This document shows positions 1 to 11,254 of a DNA stretch of 60,237 nucleotides, piece after piece. This stretch comes from Chara braunii. Its lineage: Eukaryota > Streptophyta > Charophyceae > Charales > Characeae. The notes below the pieces were generated by a model, which searched no databases, was not told the DNA's origin, and was given only the letters and a program-made list of their open reading frames with translations. Position 1 is the stretch's first letter. Each line of letters opens with the position of its first letter. The position numbers and the translations under genes are program-made. The stretch covers positions 2,148,365 to 2,208,601 of the forward strand of contig BFEA01000039.1 of the NCBI GenBank assembly GCA_003427395.1, written 5' to 3'.

Positions 1-6
1 TCTCTC

Positions 7-48
<42 letters not shown>

Positions 49-62
49 TCTGTGTTTGTGTC

Positions 63-103
<41 letters not shown>

Positions 104-203
104 ATCTCTCTCTCACACACACACACATGCACACACACACACACACATACACGCACACACGCACACACGCACACACGCACACACGCACACACACACACAT
201 ATG
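1..203. repeat. Compound microsatellite (TC)n-(TGTC)n-(AC)n
   Basis: Uninterrupted TC dinucleotides pass into TGTC tetranucleotides and then into AC runs with ACGC interruptions. The open frame across it encodes only CLSV and HTHT repeats, so it is not coding. Confidence 0.97.
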
Positions 204-1020
204 AACACAGTAAACTCACCCAACTTTGCTCGATATTTTTGAATTTTATTCAAAAGTAAAAGATTGAATTTACAATCTAGTAAATAATTAAGAACAAATT
301 AACAAAAGGACCGGGANCAAAGGTTGTTCTATGGACTTGTGCTATGTGCTCGTCACTTAGAGACTATAAATGTGGCTCTATTGTTGGTAATTTAAAGTTT
401 CTAGAGTTTTGCCTAATCTATCTCATCATTGCATGTATGCGTATAATTGGAATCAAGTAACGATCATTTTACTGAAAGGGGTTTGAAAAGATTGTCGAGA
501 AGGCTCCACACTTCCATAAGGTGGTACATAACAAACACTAGCAGCAGAAACCCTGTAGACCCAGACAGAAACAGATCCATTAGAGCGCACAATCACCGCT
601 AGCTAACAACATTTGAATTGACCAGATTATGCCATGATCATTGACATAAGATCATCCACATCCATTATAGTGCAATGAGATGCACAATTTCAGTCTAACT
701 AAATGAGTTAGCTTTTTCAATTTGTTAATCTGTCAAATTGCAATAATTAAAAAAAGTGTACTCACCACGAGCCCATCCCTTTCCTTTATGGAAAGTGGCT
801 GCCTCGACTGGGTCCGAGTAGCTTCCCATTCGGACAAGCATTTGAATCTTCAAGTCTGCTTCCAAAAATGTTCTGAGGTCCAGACAGTTGAAGAGGGTCA
901 ACTAAACTCGTGGGTCGGATGCCCTGGGCGTTAGTTAGGTACGGGGCATAAGTGCTCGACCAAATGTCAGGCCCGACTAACTGTGAGGCTTAGGGCCTCT
1001 CATTCACTCCGTGTAGTTCG
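204..1020. other. Unassigned non-coding DNA
   Basis: I see no protein similarity, tandem structure or RNA signature here. The short open frames have no recognisable composition. A single N lies at 317. Confidence 0.5.
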
Positions 1021-1339
1021 ATAGACAAAATCTCCGATAGGAAAGACGATCATATGATAGTCACACATGAAAGAGACAGAAGAGAGACAGAGAGTGGGAG
1101 ATCCCTACCTCCCTCTCTCCCCCTTAATATACTACACAAGGATGCACGACTGATAACGACGCCTTTCACACCGACAAATATGCAATCATAGGATCGCCAT
1201 CCCTCGATAATGATAATGAGAAGGTCGATAGATCCGCTGTGGTAGGGGAACTGAGGGGCGGCAATCATAAATCAATGGCAGGGGGTGCAACCTCTCCACA
1301 GTCGGATTTCTGGAAGTGCTGGTTGAAGCTTGAAACTTT

Positions 1340-1409
<70 letters not shown>

Positions 1410-1477
1410 GTTTATTGAGTGAGGACGTGTTCATTGACTATCATATGATCGTGCTTGCTTTGCAAAACTTTGTCTAT
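1021..1477. mobile_element. Foldback/MITE-like element with inverted ends
   Basis: A perfect 16-bp inverted repeat joins 1047-1062 and 1436-1451 (CGATCATATGATAGTC and its complement). The symmetry resumes further out: ATAGACAAA at 1021-1029 matches the complement of TTTGTCTAT at 1469-1477. The 457-bp interior has no coding capacity and contains a long CT run. I could not identify a convincing target-site duplication, so the ends are approximate and the transposon class is unknown. A chance inverted repeat is unlikely at this length. Confidence 0.45.
1341..1405. repeat. (CT)n microsatellite
   Basis: About 65 bp of pure CT dinucleotides inside the foldback element. The overlapping minus-strand frame reads as an RE dipeptide run and is an artefact. 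Confidence 0.97.
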
Positions 1478-2339
1478 CCACTCTGCTGGTTGGTCAGTGT
1501 CACCACGAGGCTAAGGGCCACTGAAACTGTCTGCACCCATGAAAAATGTCGAGGGCCCCAATATGCTCATAAATGTTAAAAAATTGGCCTTGCTCGATAA
1601 TGCATTCCCGCCTTGACGTAGGGCGGGCATATATATGGGCACGGGTGTCTTTACCCACAACTGTTAGCGTACGGTCAGGACAGGCAGATCAAGTATGTAG
1701 GTTCAGTGTAGGAGACTCGGACACATGTCCATACATGCACCTGCCTAGCCTGAACCATCATTATAGCATCATACAATTAAGAAATTTTGTCGTAGCATTA
1801 AGAACACATGCCCATACATGCGCCTGCCAAGCCTGGAGCTGCACGTTCAAAGGACAACACCCTTTCAAGGTACTTTAGTGTGCCTTAGAATCACTCAAAA
1901 GAACAGCACATAGCCAACAACACCCCCTCCTACCCCCGCACCCTGTCAATATTGACTCAAACCGCCAGTTGTTCCAAGCCTTTTTTCCCAATGTTGATTG
2001 TTGCCTGACCCTAAGAAATCCGCCACGCATGATTAACCTGCCTTCTGTCGCCAACCTTTTTATGGCAACCCAACCCATTCAAATGCCCCAAGTCTTGCAC
2101 TCCCCCTGCTAAATCGCACTCCTTTCGTTCTCAGTTTGCCTTTTGTACTGTTTGATCCCTTTTAGAGAATTCATTGTCGGCGCAAACATCACAAATGATA
2201 AATATGGATGTACATTGTTGCAGGCGGACATACAAGTCAGAAATATACAGTGAAGTCGGGAAAAAACAAATTTGACAGGGTGGGAGATTCTCACTTTTTT
2301 TTTTACAAATTTAGAACGCATGTTGAAATATAAAAATAC
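1478..2339. other. Unassigned non-coding DNA
   Basis: No gene, tandem repeat or RNA recognised between the foldback element and the 90-bp satellite. Confidence 0.5.
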
Positions 2340-4195
2340 CCCCGAAAAATGACTAACGTGAAATTCCGAAATCCCGAACGCTCGTCGGGATATAATCACC
2401 GCCCCAAAAAAAACGACCAAGTAAAATCCCGAAATCCCAAAGTGCGTTTTCAGTACCGAAATCCTGAACGCACGTCGGGATACAATCCCCTGCCTTAAAA
2501 AGTGATAAAGTAAAATAACGAAATCGGAAAGTGCGTTTTCGGTACCGAAATCTCGAACGCGCGTCGGGATATAATCACCGCCCCCAAAAAATGACTTAAG
2601 TTAAATCCCAAAATCCCGAAGTGCATTTTCGGTACCGAAATCTCGAACGCACGTCGGGATATAATCCCCCCCCCCAAAAAAATTACTAAGTAAAATCTCG
2701 AAATCCCGAAGTGCATTTCCGGTACCGAAATCCCGAACGCACGTCGGGATATAACCCCCCCACAAAAAAAAACGACTAAGTAAAATTTCGAAATCCTGAG
2801 GTGCGTTTTTGGTACCGAAATCCCGAACGCATGTAGGGATGTAATCAACCACCCAAAAAAACGACCAAGTAAAATCCCGAAATCCCGAAGTGCGTTTTCG
2901 ATACCGAAATCCTGAACGCACTTCGGGATATAATCACGCCACCAAAAAAACGACTAAGAAAAATCCGAAAATCCCGAAGTGCGTTTTCGGTACCGAAATC
3001 CCGAACGTGCATCGGGATATAATCACCGCCAAAAAACAAACGACTGCGTAAAATCCTGAAACCCCGTAGTGCATTTTCGGTACGGAAATCTCGAACGCAC
3101 GTCGGGATATAACCCCCCCCGCCAAAAAAAATGACTAAGTTGCGTTTTCGGTACCGAAATGTCGAACGCACGTCGGGATGTAAGCACCCCCCAAAAAAAA
3201 CGACTAAGTGAAATCCTGAAATCTCGAAGTGCATTTTCGATACCGAAATCCCAAACGCACTTCGGGATATAATTAAGACACAAAAAAAAACACTAAGTAA
3301 AATTTCGAAATCCTGAAGTGCGTTTTTGGTACTGAAATTCCGAAAGCGCGTCGTGATATAATCACCGCCCCAGAAAAACGACTAAGTAAAATCCCGAAAT
3401 CCTGAAGTGCGTTTTCGGTAACGAAATCCAAAACACACGTCGGGATATAATCAACCCCCCCAAAAAACGACAAAGTAAAATCTCGAATTCCTGAAGTGCG
3501 TTTTCTGTACCAAAATCCGAACGCACTTCAGGATATAATCACGCCATCAAAAAACGACTAAGTAAAATCCCGAAATCCTTAAGTGCGTTTTCGGTACCGA
3601 AATCCCGAACGCACGTCGGGATATAATCACCCCCCCCCAAAAAAACGACTAAGTAAAATCCCGAAATCCCGAAGTGCGTTTTCGGTACAAAAATCCCGAA
3701 CGCACGTCGGAATATAATCACACCACCAAAAAAACGACTAAGTAAAATCCTGAAATCCCGAAGTGTGTTTTCGGTACCGAAACCCCGAACGTACGTCGGG
3801 ATATAATCACTGCCAAAAAAAAACGACTAAGTAAAATCCCGACATCCCGAAGTGCGTTTTCGGTACCGAAACCCCGAACGCACGTCGAGATATAATTTCC
3901 GCCCCCGAAAAAAACGACTAAGTTAAATCCCGGAATCCCGAAGTGCGTTTTCGGTACCGAAATCCCGAACGCGTGTCGGGATATAATTACCCCGCCCAAA
4001 AAACGACTAAGTAAAATTCCGAAATCCCGAAATGCGTTTTCGGTACCAAAATCCCGAACGTGCATCGGAATATAATCACCGCTAAAAAAAAACGACGAAG
4101 TAAACTCCCGAAATCCAGAAGTGCGTTTTCGGTACCGAAATCCCGAACGCACTTGGGGATATAATCCCCCTCCTAAAAAAAAACGATTAAGTTAA
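2340..4195. repeat. 90-bp minisatellite of palindromic monomers, about 20 copies
   Basis: A landmark GTGCGTTTTCGGTACCGAAA recurs near 2440, 2530, 2620, 2711, 2800, 2890, 2980, 3069, 3141, 3230, 3319, 3408, 3497, 3583, 3674, 3764, 3852, 3942, 4035 and 4121. The period is 86-92 bp, except for one unit shortened to about 72 bp near 3141. Each monomer is an imperfect foldback centred on GGTACC: ATCCCGAAGTGCG on the left pairs with CGCACGTCGGGAT on the right, around the perfect palindrome TTTCGGTACCGAAA. Between foldbacks are a C-run, an A-run and the linker CGACTAAGTAAAATC. Because 90 is divisible by three, minus-strand frames read through several monomers as a 30-residue repeat (FGTENALRDFGI). 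Frequent stops and length changes argue that this is not a protein. Confidence 0.93.
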
Positions 4196-4899
4196 ATCGG
4201 AAGTGCAATTATGAGATATTCGTGATTGCCAATAACTTGTAATTCTCTAAAAAAAGACACTTCGTTGTTCACAAAACACATAAATGGACATTTCCTCTTC
4301 GTTAGCCCAAACCAAGACTTCGCCAAACGTTCTTAGCGATTTCGCCAACCCTTCGTAAATAAGGTTCGCTATCCAATTCGGCGTATTTTTCGGGGTCCAT
4401 TGGTCACGAGTGTAACTAAGTTGTTCGATTAAGTCATATGCTACCTTAGAAGATTAACGGCAGACAAATATGTATAATTTGGATACCTAAACAGTTCAGG
4501 GCGACAAGAGCGGCCTCGTCATGTGCCCAAAGAAGATAAAAGTTGTTGTGTCCTGTGTTTGTATATATTCAATGGTTGAGCAAGGCAGGTTCCCATAAGT
4601 TTGGGTGGTCTAGCCTTATGCCTTATGTAAGCTGGGTATAAGAGTATAAATCATTAAAAAATTATGAACTATTATTTGCTAAGATGACTTCGGGGATGGG
4701 GATAGTACTTACCTTTGTGGTTTGGCCTGCATGTGACTGAGTGAAGTTACTACTTAGTCTGAGTTTCAGTTTGATAGGTAGTTGCTTTAGTTGCTCGCCA
4801 CGTGCTAGAGTCATAGGAGTTAGTTTCAAATTCCTGCATTTTCTAAGCTAAGTTCATTTTTACTTAGTTCGAATTCTGCATTTTCCGGGATCATTTATT

Positions 4900-5470
4900 A
4901 TACTTGATCTTGTATAAATCTTGGCAAGTCACTTTCTCTACGGGAAGCGCTGCCGAAATTTCTACAAAGCCAAGGAGTTGGTCAAATTTAGTATTTTCAA
5001 AGTCTAGTTTTTCTGACTTTTTGGCTTAGTAAAAATCTGGAAAGCCTTCTTCTCTAAAGAGAGCGCTGCCCAATTTTTTGCAAGTTCAGGGAGTAAGACA
5101 AAATTAGACCTTGAGAAGTCAAATTCATTTTAGATTCTGAACTTAACTTTGTATAAATATAAGAATAACACTTTCTCTACGGGAAGCGCTACCAAAATTT
5201 CTACAAATCTAAGGAGTTAGTTAAATTTTGTCTTAGTTGAACTCATGTCTAACTTCTAAGTTCTTATCTAACTTCGTATAAATCTGGGAAGCCTACCTTT
5301 CTAAAGGAGATGCTGCTTAAATTTTTACTAGTTCGGGGAGTCGGACAAAATTTGGTTTTCCATAATTATAGTTGATTTTTATTTTCATATTTGAGTCATT
5401 ATAAATTATGAGAAGGCACCTTTCTATGGGAAGCGCCGCCAAAATTTTCTTAGTTTAGAGGAGTTATGAT
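4900..5470 (-). repeat. H3 module array in A1, five units
   Basis: Units of about 115-125 bp begin near 4905, 5020, 5140, 5265 and 5390. Each contains TATAAATCT-like sequence, a small hairpin (CTTTCTCTACGGGAAGCG type), CTGCC, a T-rich stretch and GGAGTTAGTC. The flanks CTTG..CTTTGTA and TACAAAG..AAG can pair to form an outer stem. Homologous arrays have seven units in A2, four in A3 and three in A4. Confidence 0.75.
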
Positions 5471-6273
5471 TATATTTTGACAAGTAACAATCCTGAAAAA
5501 TCCACTATGTATAGAGATGATTCTGTCAGGGTCTACCTTTGTTTTGGTACTTGCTTAGAGGTAGACTTAGACTTAGTTAATTAGGATGATTTGAGTGAGA
5601 TCGTGATATAAGGATTATTCTTCATGGACCTATAGATTTAACTTGAGGATTGACCTGTCTTGTCTTACAGGTCTTCTTGATCGATTGATTCAGGATTTGG
5701 GCTAGATTCAGCTTGATCCTATAAGGATCATCTTCTCTTATCACTGATAACATGTCGGTTGCCAATTCGTCGGTTTACGACTCAAATCCAATTCACTATT
5801 GCCACTCAAGCTGAAGGCTTTAACCTTGTGATTTAAATTGTTTTCTTGTGTTTTAGCCCGGATTTTATTTGAATGGTCATTTAAAGAAAACTACTGAGGG
5901 ATTAGGAGTATTGTCGCGTTGTTTGTTCAGTGTCGTTCTGTATATGTATATGTACGTGCGGGTTGTATGTGTTTTTATTTTTATGTTGTTTATAGCGGTG
6001 TGCGCATGGTGTGTTGGATGTGTTCTAGTCGATCGGCGACGAGTCGCGTTTGGGACCTAAGCCCCCCAAGACGTCGGTTCGCGTGCGGGTCCGATAGAGG
6101 CGTAATACCACGAGTACCCCCTATGCTATAGCGAACGAGAAACGCCCTCGGTTGGTCCACCTTTGCGATTGCAGCTGATTAACTTTCGTACTGTGGGCAC
6201 ATAGCTCGGGGGGGATACGCCCACCGAAGGGAGGTGACAACTCCCATAAGGTGGAGGTAAGTCGTGCCTCGTG

Positions 6274-6625
6274 GAGAGACGGTTAACGGACGCCCAAATA
6301 TTCGCCGTTTTCGTTGGCAATTGCAAACATAAAAAATGGAAACAGGCAAAAGAAAACGGAAAAAGAGACAAAAAAACACTATGAAACCCTAACACAAAGA
6401 CACTGTCCGAATCAAAATGAAGCGTCCAACGAATTCAACAAAATGCCAACTTTTTCATTACTGATCCAAACATGTCAAAACTGCACACATGACATCCTCT
6501 AAAACACATATATATCACACAAAAAGAAAAACAAGAAAAAAGTAAAAAATCAGCATAATATGACAGTTTTAGTTAAATTCTGTCCAAAATTCGTCGAAAA
6601 TAACACCCCTGGTTAACCACGTGTA
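6274..6625. mobile_element. hAT-like MITE with 8-bp target-site duplication inside A1
   Basis: The 352-bp segment is flanked by GCCTCGTG at 6266-6273 and 6626-6633. The three paralogous copies are empty at this point and read straight through (GTGCCTCGCGTAGG near 13670, 22395 and 45577), so the boundaries are well supported. The ends are imperfect inverted repeats: GGTTAAC at equal offset, then CGCCCAAATATTCGCCG against the complement of CGTCGAAAATAACACCCC. The interior is A-rich with no coding frame. A related copy lies at about 50392-50795. An 8-bp duplication fits hAT-type transposition, but superfamily assignment is inference. Confidence 0.8.
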
Positions 6626-6806
6626 GCCTCGTGTAGGCCCTATCCTGTCATAGGGGCTCGAGAGAGGTATGGCTGACGCACTCGGCCGGAGCGGCTTGCG
6701 GAAGCTCCATATGCATTTGTGACGAGGATTTATACCAACTCCTGCGTGACGTGGCCGGGAGGGTCCCACGCTGGCCTGTGCTGTGCCGGACCGATGCGCT
6801 CGACAG

Positions 6807-7249
6807 GTGACGCCGTTGTCGGGGATAACGGTTGCCTGTCGTTGTCCCTGGTGGAACGACATCCAGGTATGAGTTTGTGAGAAGGCCGTATGTGGACGCG
6901 AAAAAACACGGTAGGTACACCCGTGAGCTGTTGAAATACAGATCCGTGTTTGATCCTAGATGATGGAACTTGATGGGCAAAACCAACTTTTCTTATTGCC
7001 CCGGGCCATTTCGCAAAGCCGCGGGGCTTTGTAGGCCGTGTCCTTCGGGACATCCGTTAAAATTGGAACGATACAGAGAAGGTTAGCATGACCGCTGGGC
7101 GGGGATGAAATGTATAAATCGGGGGATAATGCCCCCGCTTCTTTTTTTGTCGAGTACTCGGTCTCCTGAGATCTGAGTGTGTCGCATTGCACAGTTGCAA
7201 TGTGCTAATCTGTCGTAGTATGTAGCATGGTCGGCGTCGGTGCGGACTG
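6807..7249. other. Unassigned DNA between A1 and A2
   Basis: No similarity to the other copies could be traced here. The left end of A2 may lie anywhere in or near this stretch. No gene recognised. Confidence 0.4.
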
Positions 7250-7554
7250 AGCAAGTGGAGTGACAGGCGGTAGTGGAAGACGAGCGTGGCATCGGGGAGG
7301 TGAGGTGTGTTGACAAGAGCGAAGGAAGGATACAACAGCAAATGAACCCGAACGGAGGGCGGGGACCACGTGTGTGCGCAGAAAGCAATGGACGATTGTC
7401 CGACGGAGTCGTGGAGTACGTGAATCAGGGGCGGAAGAAGCTTGCTGCAGGGCGGAGGTAAAGATTAGACGAACCTAGACAGAGTCTTGCGTAAGGTGCG
7501 TGCGTAGGAAAGAGAGCTAGAGATGGCGGGGAGTTAAGCCAAGCGGATGGGAAA

Positions 7555-8200
7555 GGGTTAGCGCACACAATCCCTAACGGAATCGGGTGAACTAAGTGAC
7601 GAAATGGGGGTTTTTTAGGCACGCGAGTTCAGATTTGTTGTTAGTTTTGGCAACAAGTTAGTAGAGTTAGAGGGAGAGAAGAAAGTTGGTGCGCGGGAGC
7701 TTTGTGGAAGTGGCTATGGCAAGTGGAAAAGTGTCTGCCTCCCTCATTCCTCGATGGTTTTGAGCGAGGGAGGAGTCGATCTTGGGGTTTTTACCCTGGG
7801 CGAACCACGTGGTAATGTTAGTTTTAGTGTTAGTTGAGTAGGATTAGTATTAGAAAGAGAAGGGACTGCGTGGGAGATGGCTGGAGATGAAGGAGAAGGT
7901 GGTATTTCGATCGTTTCTTAACGGGATCGGATGAAATAAAGTCATAAGCAGGGGTTCTTCGGGATAGCGATTCTGGATCTGTAATTAGTTTGAGCTGGGA
8001 GTTAGTAGGATAGGTGGTACGAGGTAGAGGAGCTGCGTGGCCGCTATGGCGGAGTAGCGAAGGAGGGCGATGTCAGACATGGTGACCGTGGAAGTCAAAG
8101 ATCTCGTATGATATTTAACGGAATCAGGTGAGAAAGGTTGTGAAGTGGAGGATTTGATACAGGGCGAGTTGACTCTCGGTGTTAGATTAGTGGTAAGAGT
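7555..8200 (-). repeat. H4 hairpin module array in A2
   Basis: Diverged units carry a short hairpin, then a G-run/T-run and GGCGA, then TTAGTTT..GTTAGT..TAGG, then CTATGGCGG and GGAGG. Hairpin loops fall near 7568 (CCCTAACGGAATCGGG), 7745, 7915 (TTTCTTAACGGGATCGG) and 8112 (ATTTAACGGAATC). Equivalent arrays occur in A3 and A4. Unit boundaries are approximate because divergence is high. Confidence 0.55.
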
Positions 8201-9032
8201 GTTGGTATTGACGCAGGAGAATAGAAATGCTCCGCAACAACATTGGGGAACGACGGTGACGATTTTGGGATCGCTCGCCTCGGCTGTTTCCCGACGAGTT
8301 AAGACAGGGAGAGGTGATCTCTAGAAATGTGAAGGATGGGCGACTCGGGTGGTGGGATCAGATCTGGGAGTGAGAGTGAGGCTATAGGACTGTGAAGATC
8401 TCAAACTAAGCGTGAGAGAGAGTGAATGGAAGGGGAAATGAACTTACCCGGGTCCTAGTAGAAAATTAATCCTCAGCCCATAGGCCTGAAAAGTAGTGGG
8501 ACGAAAGCGAGTCAGGGTGGACACACTTACCTGACTGGCTCTATGACAGTCGGCATTGGAATGGGGATGGATTGCTTCGCAGTGCACTAATTATGACCCA
8601 CGTTTAAAGGCGGATGCGGGCTAGCCAGAGCGGTAACAAGGAGAGCCACGATGTCGGATATTGATCTGCCTGTTGGCCGAAATACGGCCTATCTTATCAG
8701 CTTGCTTGTGCGAAGGGAACCAGCCACCGGGGCTTTAATCCTATCAGATGACCGGTGTGTTGTTCATCCTATTGGTCGAAGCGACAACAAGCCAGCTGCG
8801 GGATATGGCCTTGACAGCTAACTGGCGGGCTGTTTAATCAACTGCGGTTAAAGCAGTTGGGGACGAAGGTATAACAGGGCGGTTTTGGTTGTGCCTTGGC
8901 CTGCATACCGCTGACAGACCCTACTCGGTTCTACTGAGTACATTGTCGGGCAGCATATCAGGCGGAATTGCCACTCCCATGTCTCTGTGCCAGTACTGAG
9001 TGGAGTGAGGGGACCGGTTGCTGCACAATGTG

Positions 9033-9034
<2 letters not shown>

Positions 9035-9067
<33 letters not shown>
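9035..9067. repeat. Poly(A) tract, 33 bp
   Basis: An uninterrupted run of A inside A2 that is not present at the equivalent place in A3 or A4. It could mark the tail of a small retroposed insertion or be simple slippage. I see no duplication flanking it. Confidence 0.9.
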
Positions 9068-9068
<1 letters not shown>

Positions 9069-10027
9069 ACCTTGTAGCCCTGGACAATTGCGATCTTGGT
9101 GCTGTCCCTTGTGATCGATGTCTGAGTCACAACTTTAGTGATTGCTCGGAGTTAAATGTTGGTTTCTATCGAACTACAGTTATTTTTTTAAATTAGATAG
9201 TTGTCAAACATTCTACTCAGAATCACGGGGCTACTACGATACGGAAGCAGTCCGCAATACTGTTCATAGGAGTAGCTACAAACTGCGGCTGTCCCTGTTG
9301 ACTGCTGCATACCATTTGAGTACCGCTGAGACCATAGCTGACTGACTGCAGTCCGCTATGCGACGGTGACTGGGCTTGGGGAAAGGTGGCTGCTGCCGCA
9401 GCTCAGTAGAATAGTGGCTGAGGAGGTTAGTGCTGTGATTCAGGAGGTCGGCAGGGAGTGGACGTCGACGATTGACTGCAGAGAGTTGACCAAGCTGACA
9501 CACTGGCTGCCATTGCGGGGCCCTGAGGCGAATTAAGATATCAACGCCCTCTCCGGTGAGCTTGAGAGCACCCCTCATGTATCTGAGAGTCTCAAAACCA
9601 TCTCTTCCTATCCTTCTTACTCTAAGTCTGGTCTTGTTCTGAGGGGAAGGCGGCAGGCGGGATTGCAACTCGTAGGACCGCATCAAGACTCTGTGGGGAG
9701 TCCACCCACCGATTGCGGGAGCTCTGCCGGAGCCTAGGCGAGGCTCTGGAGGCAGGGAACAGACAGGTAAACCATTACTTTCCCTCTATATACCCGAAGT
9801 TATAACCCGTATTTTTATTACCAGATGCATCTTTGACTAAATATATGGTGATCAGCCCTATCTTATTTTTTGTTTGACTTCAGAAGACTGAACCAGACTA
9901 AATAAAGGAATGTTTGTGAAGTCTCAGTTTCAGTTTTGTTGTTTGTATGAACTCAGACTGTTAAAAGAAACTTCATTTGGGGGAAAGGCAGGATGGGGGT
10001 TTGTTTTGCTTGATGATTGACCGGGTC

Positions 10028-10965
10028 ATTAAGGCTGGGGAGTCCCCATAAGTTTGGGGAACGCCAACGCTTTGTTTTATCTTGGTCTTGCATAGAGAAG
10101 TTAGACCCTTCTATAAGTTTAGGGGGTCTCATTACTCTGAAGGCTGGGATGTCCCCATAAGTTTGGGGAGACCCAGTGATATGGTTTGCATGGAGGGTCA
10201 GGCTGTTCTGTAAGTTCAGGTGGCCTGATTGCTCTGACCTGTGAGGGGTTTGATTGTGCTTGACTTTCAGGGACTCAGGGTGCTCAATAAGTTTTGGTGT
10301 CTTGGGTTGCTTTGTTTTCATTGGGATTTTACTTATTTTCTTTGGTTTTGGAACGAGGAGACCGAACTGTTCTGTAAGTTCAGGTGACTCAGTCTCTTCC
10401 TGCTCTTTATTCTGAAGAATTAATCTTGGCAAAGAGGTAGACCCTTCTGTAAGTTCAGGGGGGTTGACTAGATGCCACACGCATAATGGCTCAGATAGAA
10501 ATGAATCTGGCAGAGAGTTAAGACCCTTCTGTAAGTTCAGGGGGTCTGGCTCAAAGCCTCGCACATGCTGGAACCCAATGGTTATAACTTGGCTATACTT
10601 TATTTCTACTCTATCTAAGAACGAGCTAATCAGACTGTTCTATAAGTTTAGGTGGTCTGACTATAGCCGTATCACAACTTGAAGAGAGTACAACTAAGAA
10701 TATAATTGATGGTAAACTGGGGAAGGCTGAAAGTAAGTTAGTTCAGTCATATGCAGCCTTAGAAGACAAGGGTAAAGATAAGTATATATAACTTGAATAC
10801 TTTAAACAGTCCTGGGCGACTAGAGTGGTCTAGTCATGTGCCCAAAGAAGAAAAAGTAGTTGTGCCATCTGTTTGTGTATATTTGGCCAAGTCAGAACGC
10901 TCTATAAGTTTAGGTATTCTGACTCTAGGCCTGGCTAAGTTGAGCTGTTCTGTAAGTTCAGGCGG
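10028..10965 (-). repeat. H1 stem-loop array in A2, eleven units
   Basis: Units centre near 10038, 10108, 10156, 10211, 10277, 10372, 10452, 10532, 10642, 10904 and 10953. The plus-strand core is YYRTAAGTTYRGG. The hexamer TAAGTT is constant, while the three bases either side change together: CCA/TGG, CTA/TAG, CTG/CAG, CAA/TTG. A further stem of 5-7 bp around each core also changes between units but remains self-complementary, for example TCAGG/CCTGA near 10200 and ACTCA/TGGGT near 10268. This is direct sequence evidence that the foldback, not the primary sequence, is maintained or copied. Function is unknown. Confidence 0.85.
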
Positions 10966-11254
10966 TCTGACCTATCCCTTATGTAAGCTGGGTATAATGG
11001 GTTAAATCGTTGAGAGGTTATGAACTATTGTTTGTTCAAGTTGAGTTTGGGGATGATGAGAGTACTTACCTTTGTGGTTTGGCTTGCATGTGGCTGAGTG
11101 AGGCTACTACTTGGTCTGAGTTTCAGTTTGATAGGTAGTCGCTTTAGTCGCTCGCCACGTGCTAGAGCCATAAGAGTTAGTTTCAATTCCTGCATTTTCT
11201 GAGCTAAGTTTTTTCTACTTAGGTCAATTCTTGCATTTTCTGGGATTTTTTCTT

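Larger units (their letters stand above)
4412..6806 (-). mobile_element. Family A element, copy A1 (truncated, internally deleted)
   Basis: This copy aligns with A2, A3 and A4 from AACTAAGTTG at 4412 to the shared terminus GATGCGCTCGACA at 6794-6806. The flank after 6806 is unlike those after the other copies. It retains one H1 stem-loop (about 4588-4610), five H3 modules (4900-5470), the conserved stem-loop around TTATCACTGATAA (about 5738) and the GC-rich terminal domain (5905-6806). Compared with A3 it lacks about 0.9 kb between TTTAAAGAAAA and GGGATTAGGAG near 5880-5900, and everything beyond the left boundary. A 352-bp MITE is inserted at 6274-6625. I assign minus orientation because the TG-starting terminus is on that strand, by analogy with LTR conventions. 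No conserved long open frame is present. Confidence 0.75.

Noticed and set aside
2495-4152. Minus-strand open frames with a 30-residue repeat
   Set aside because: They follow from a satellite period divisible by three; overlapping frames in several phases are all open and the units lose phase repeatedly. No start, signal or family supports a protein.
7083-7388. Overlapping minus frames at 6.6-7.6 kb as genes
   Set aside because: Several unrelated frames of similar length overlap on the same strand in GC-rich DNA; none is conserved in the other A copies.
9953-10564. 203-codon minus frame in A2
   Set aside because: Its repeats (LNLQ, PKLIEG, ELTEQ) are translations of the H1 hairpins, and the frame is broken at the same place in A3 and A4.
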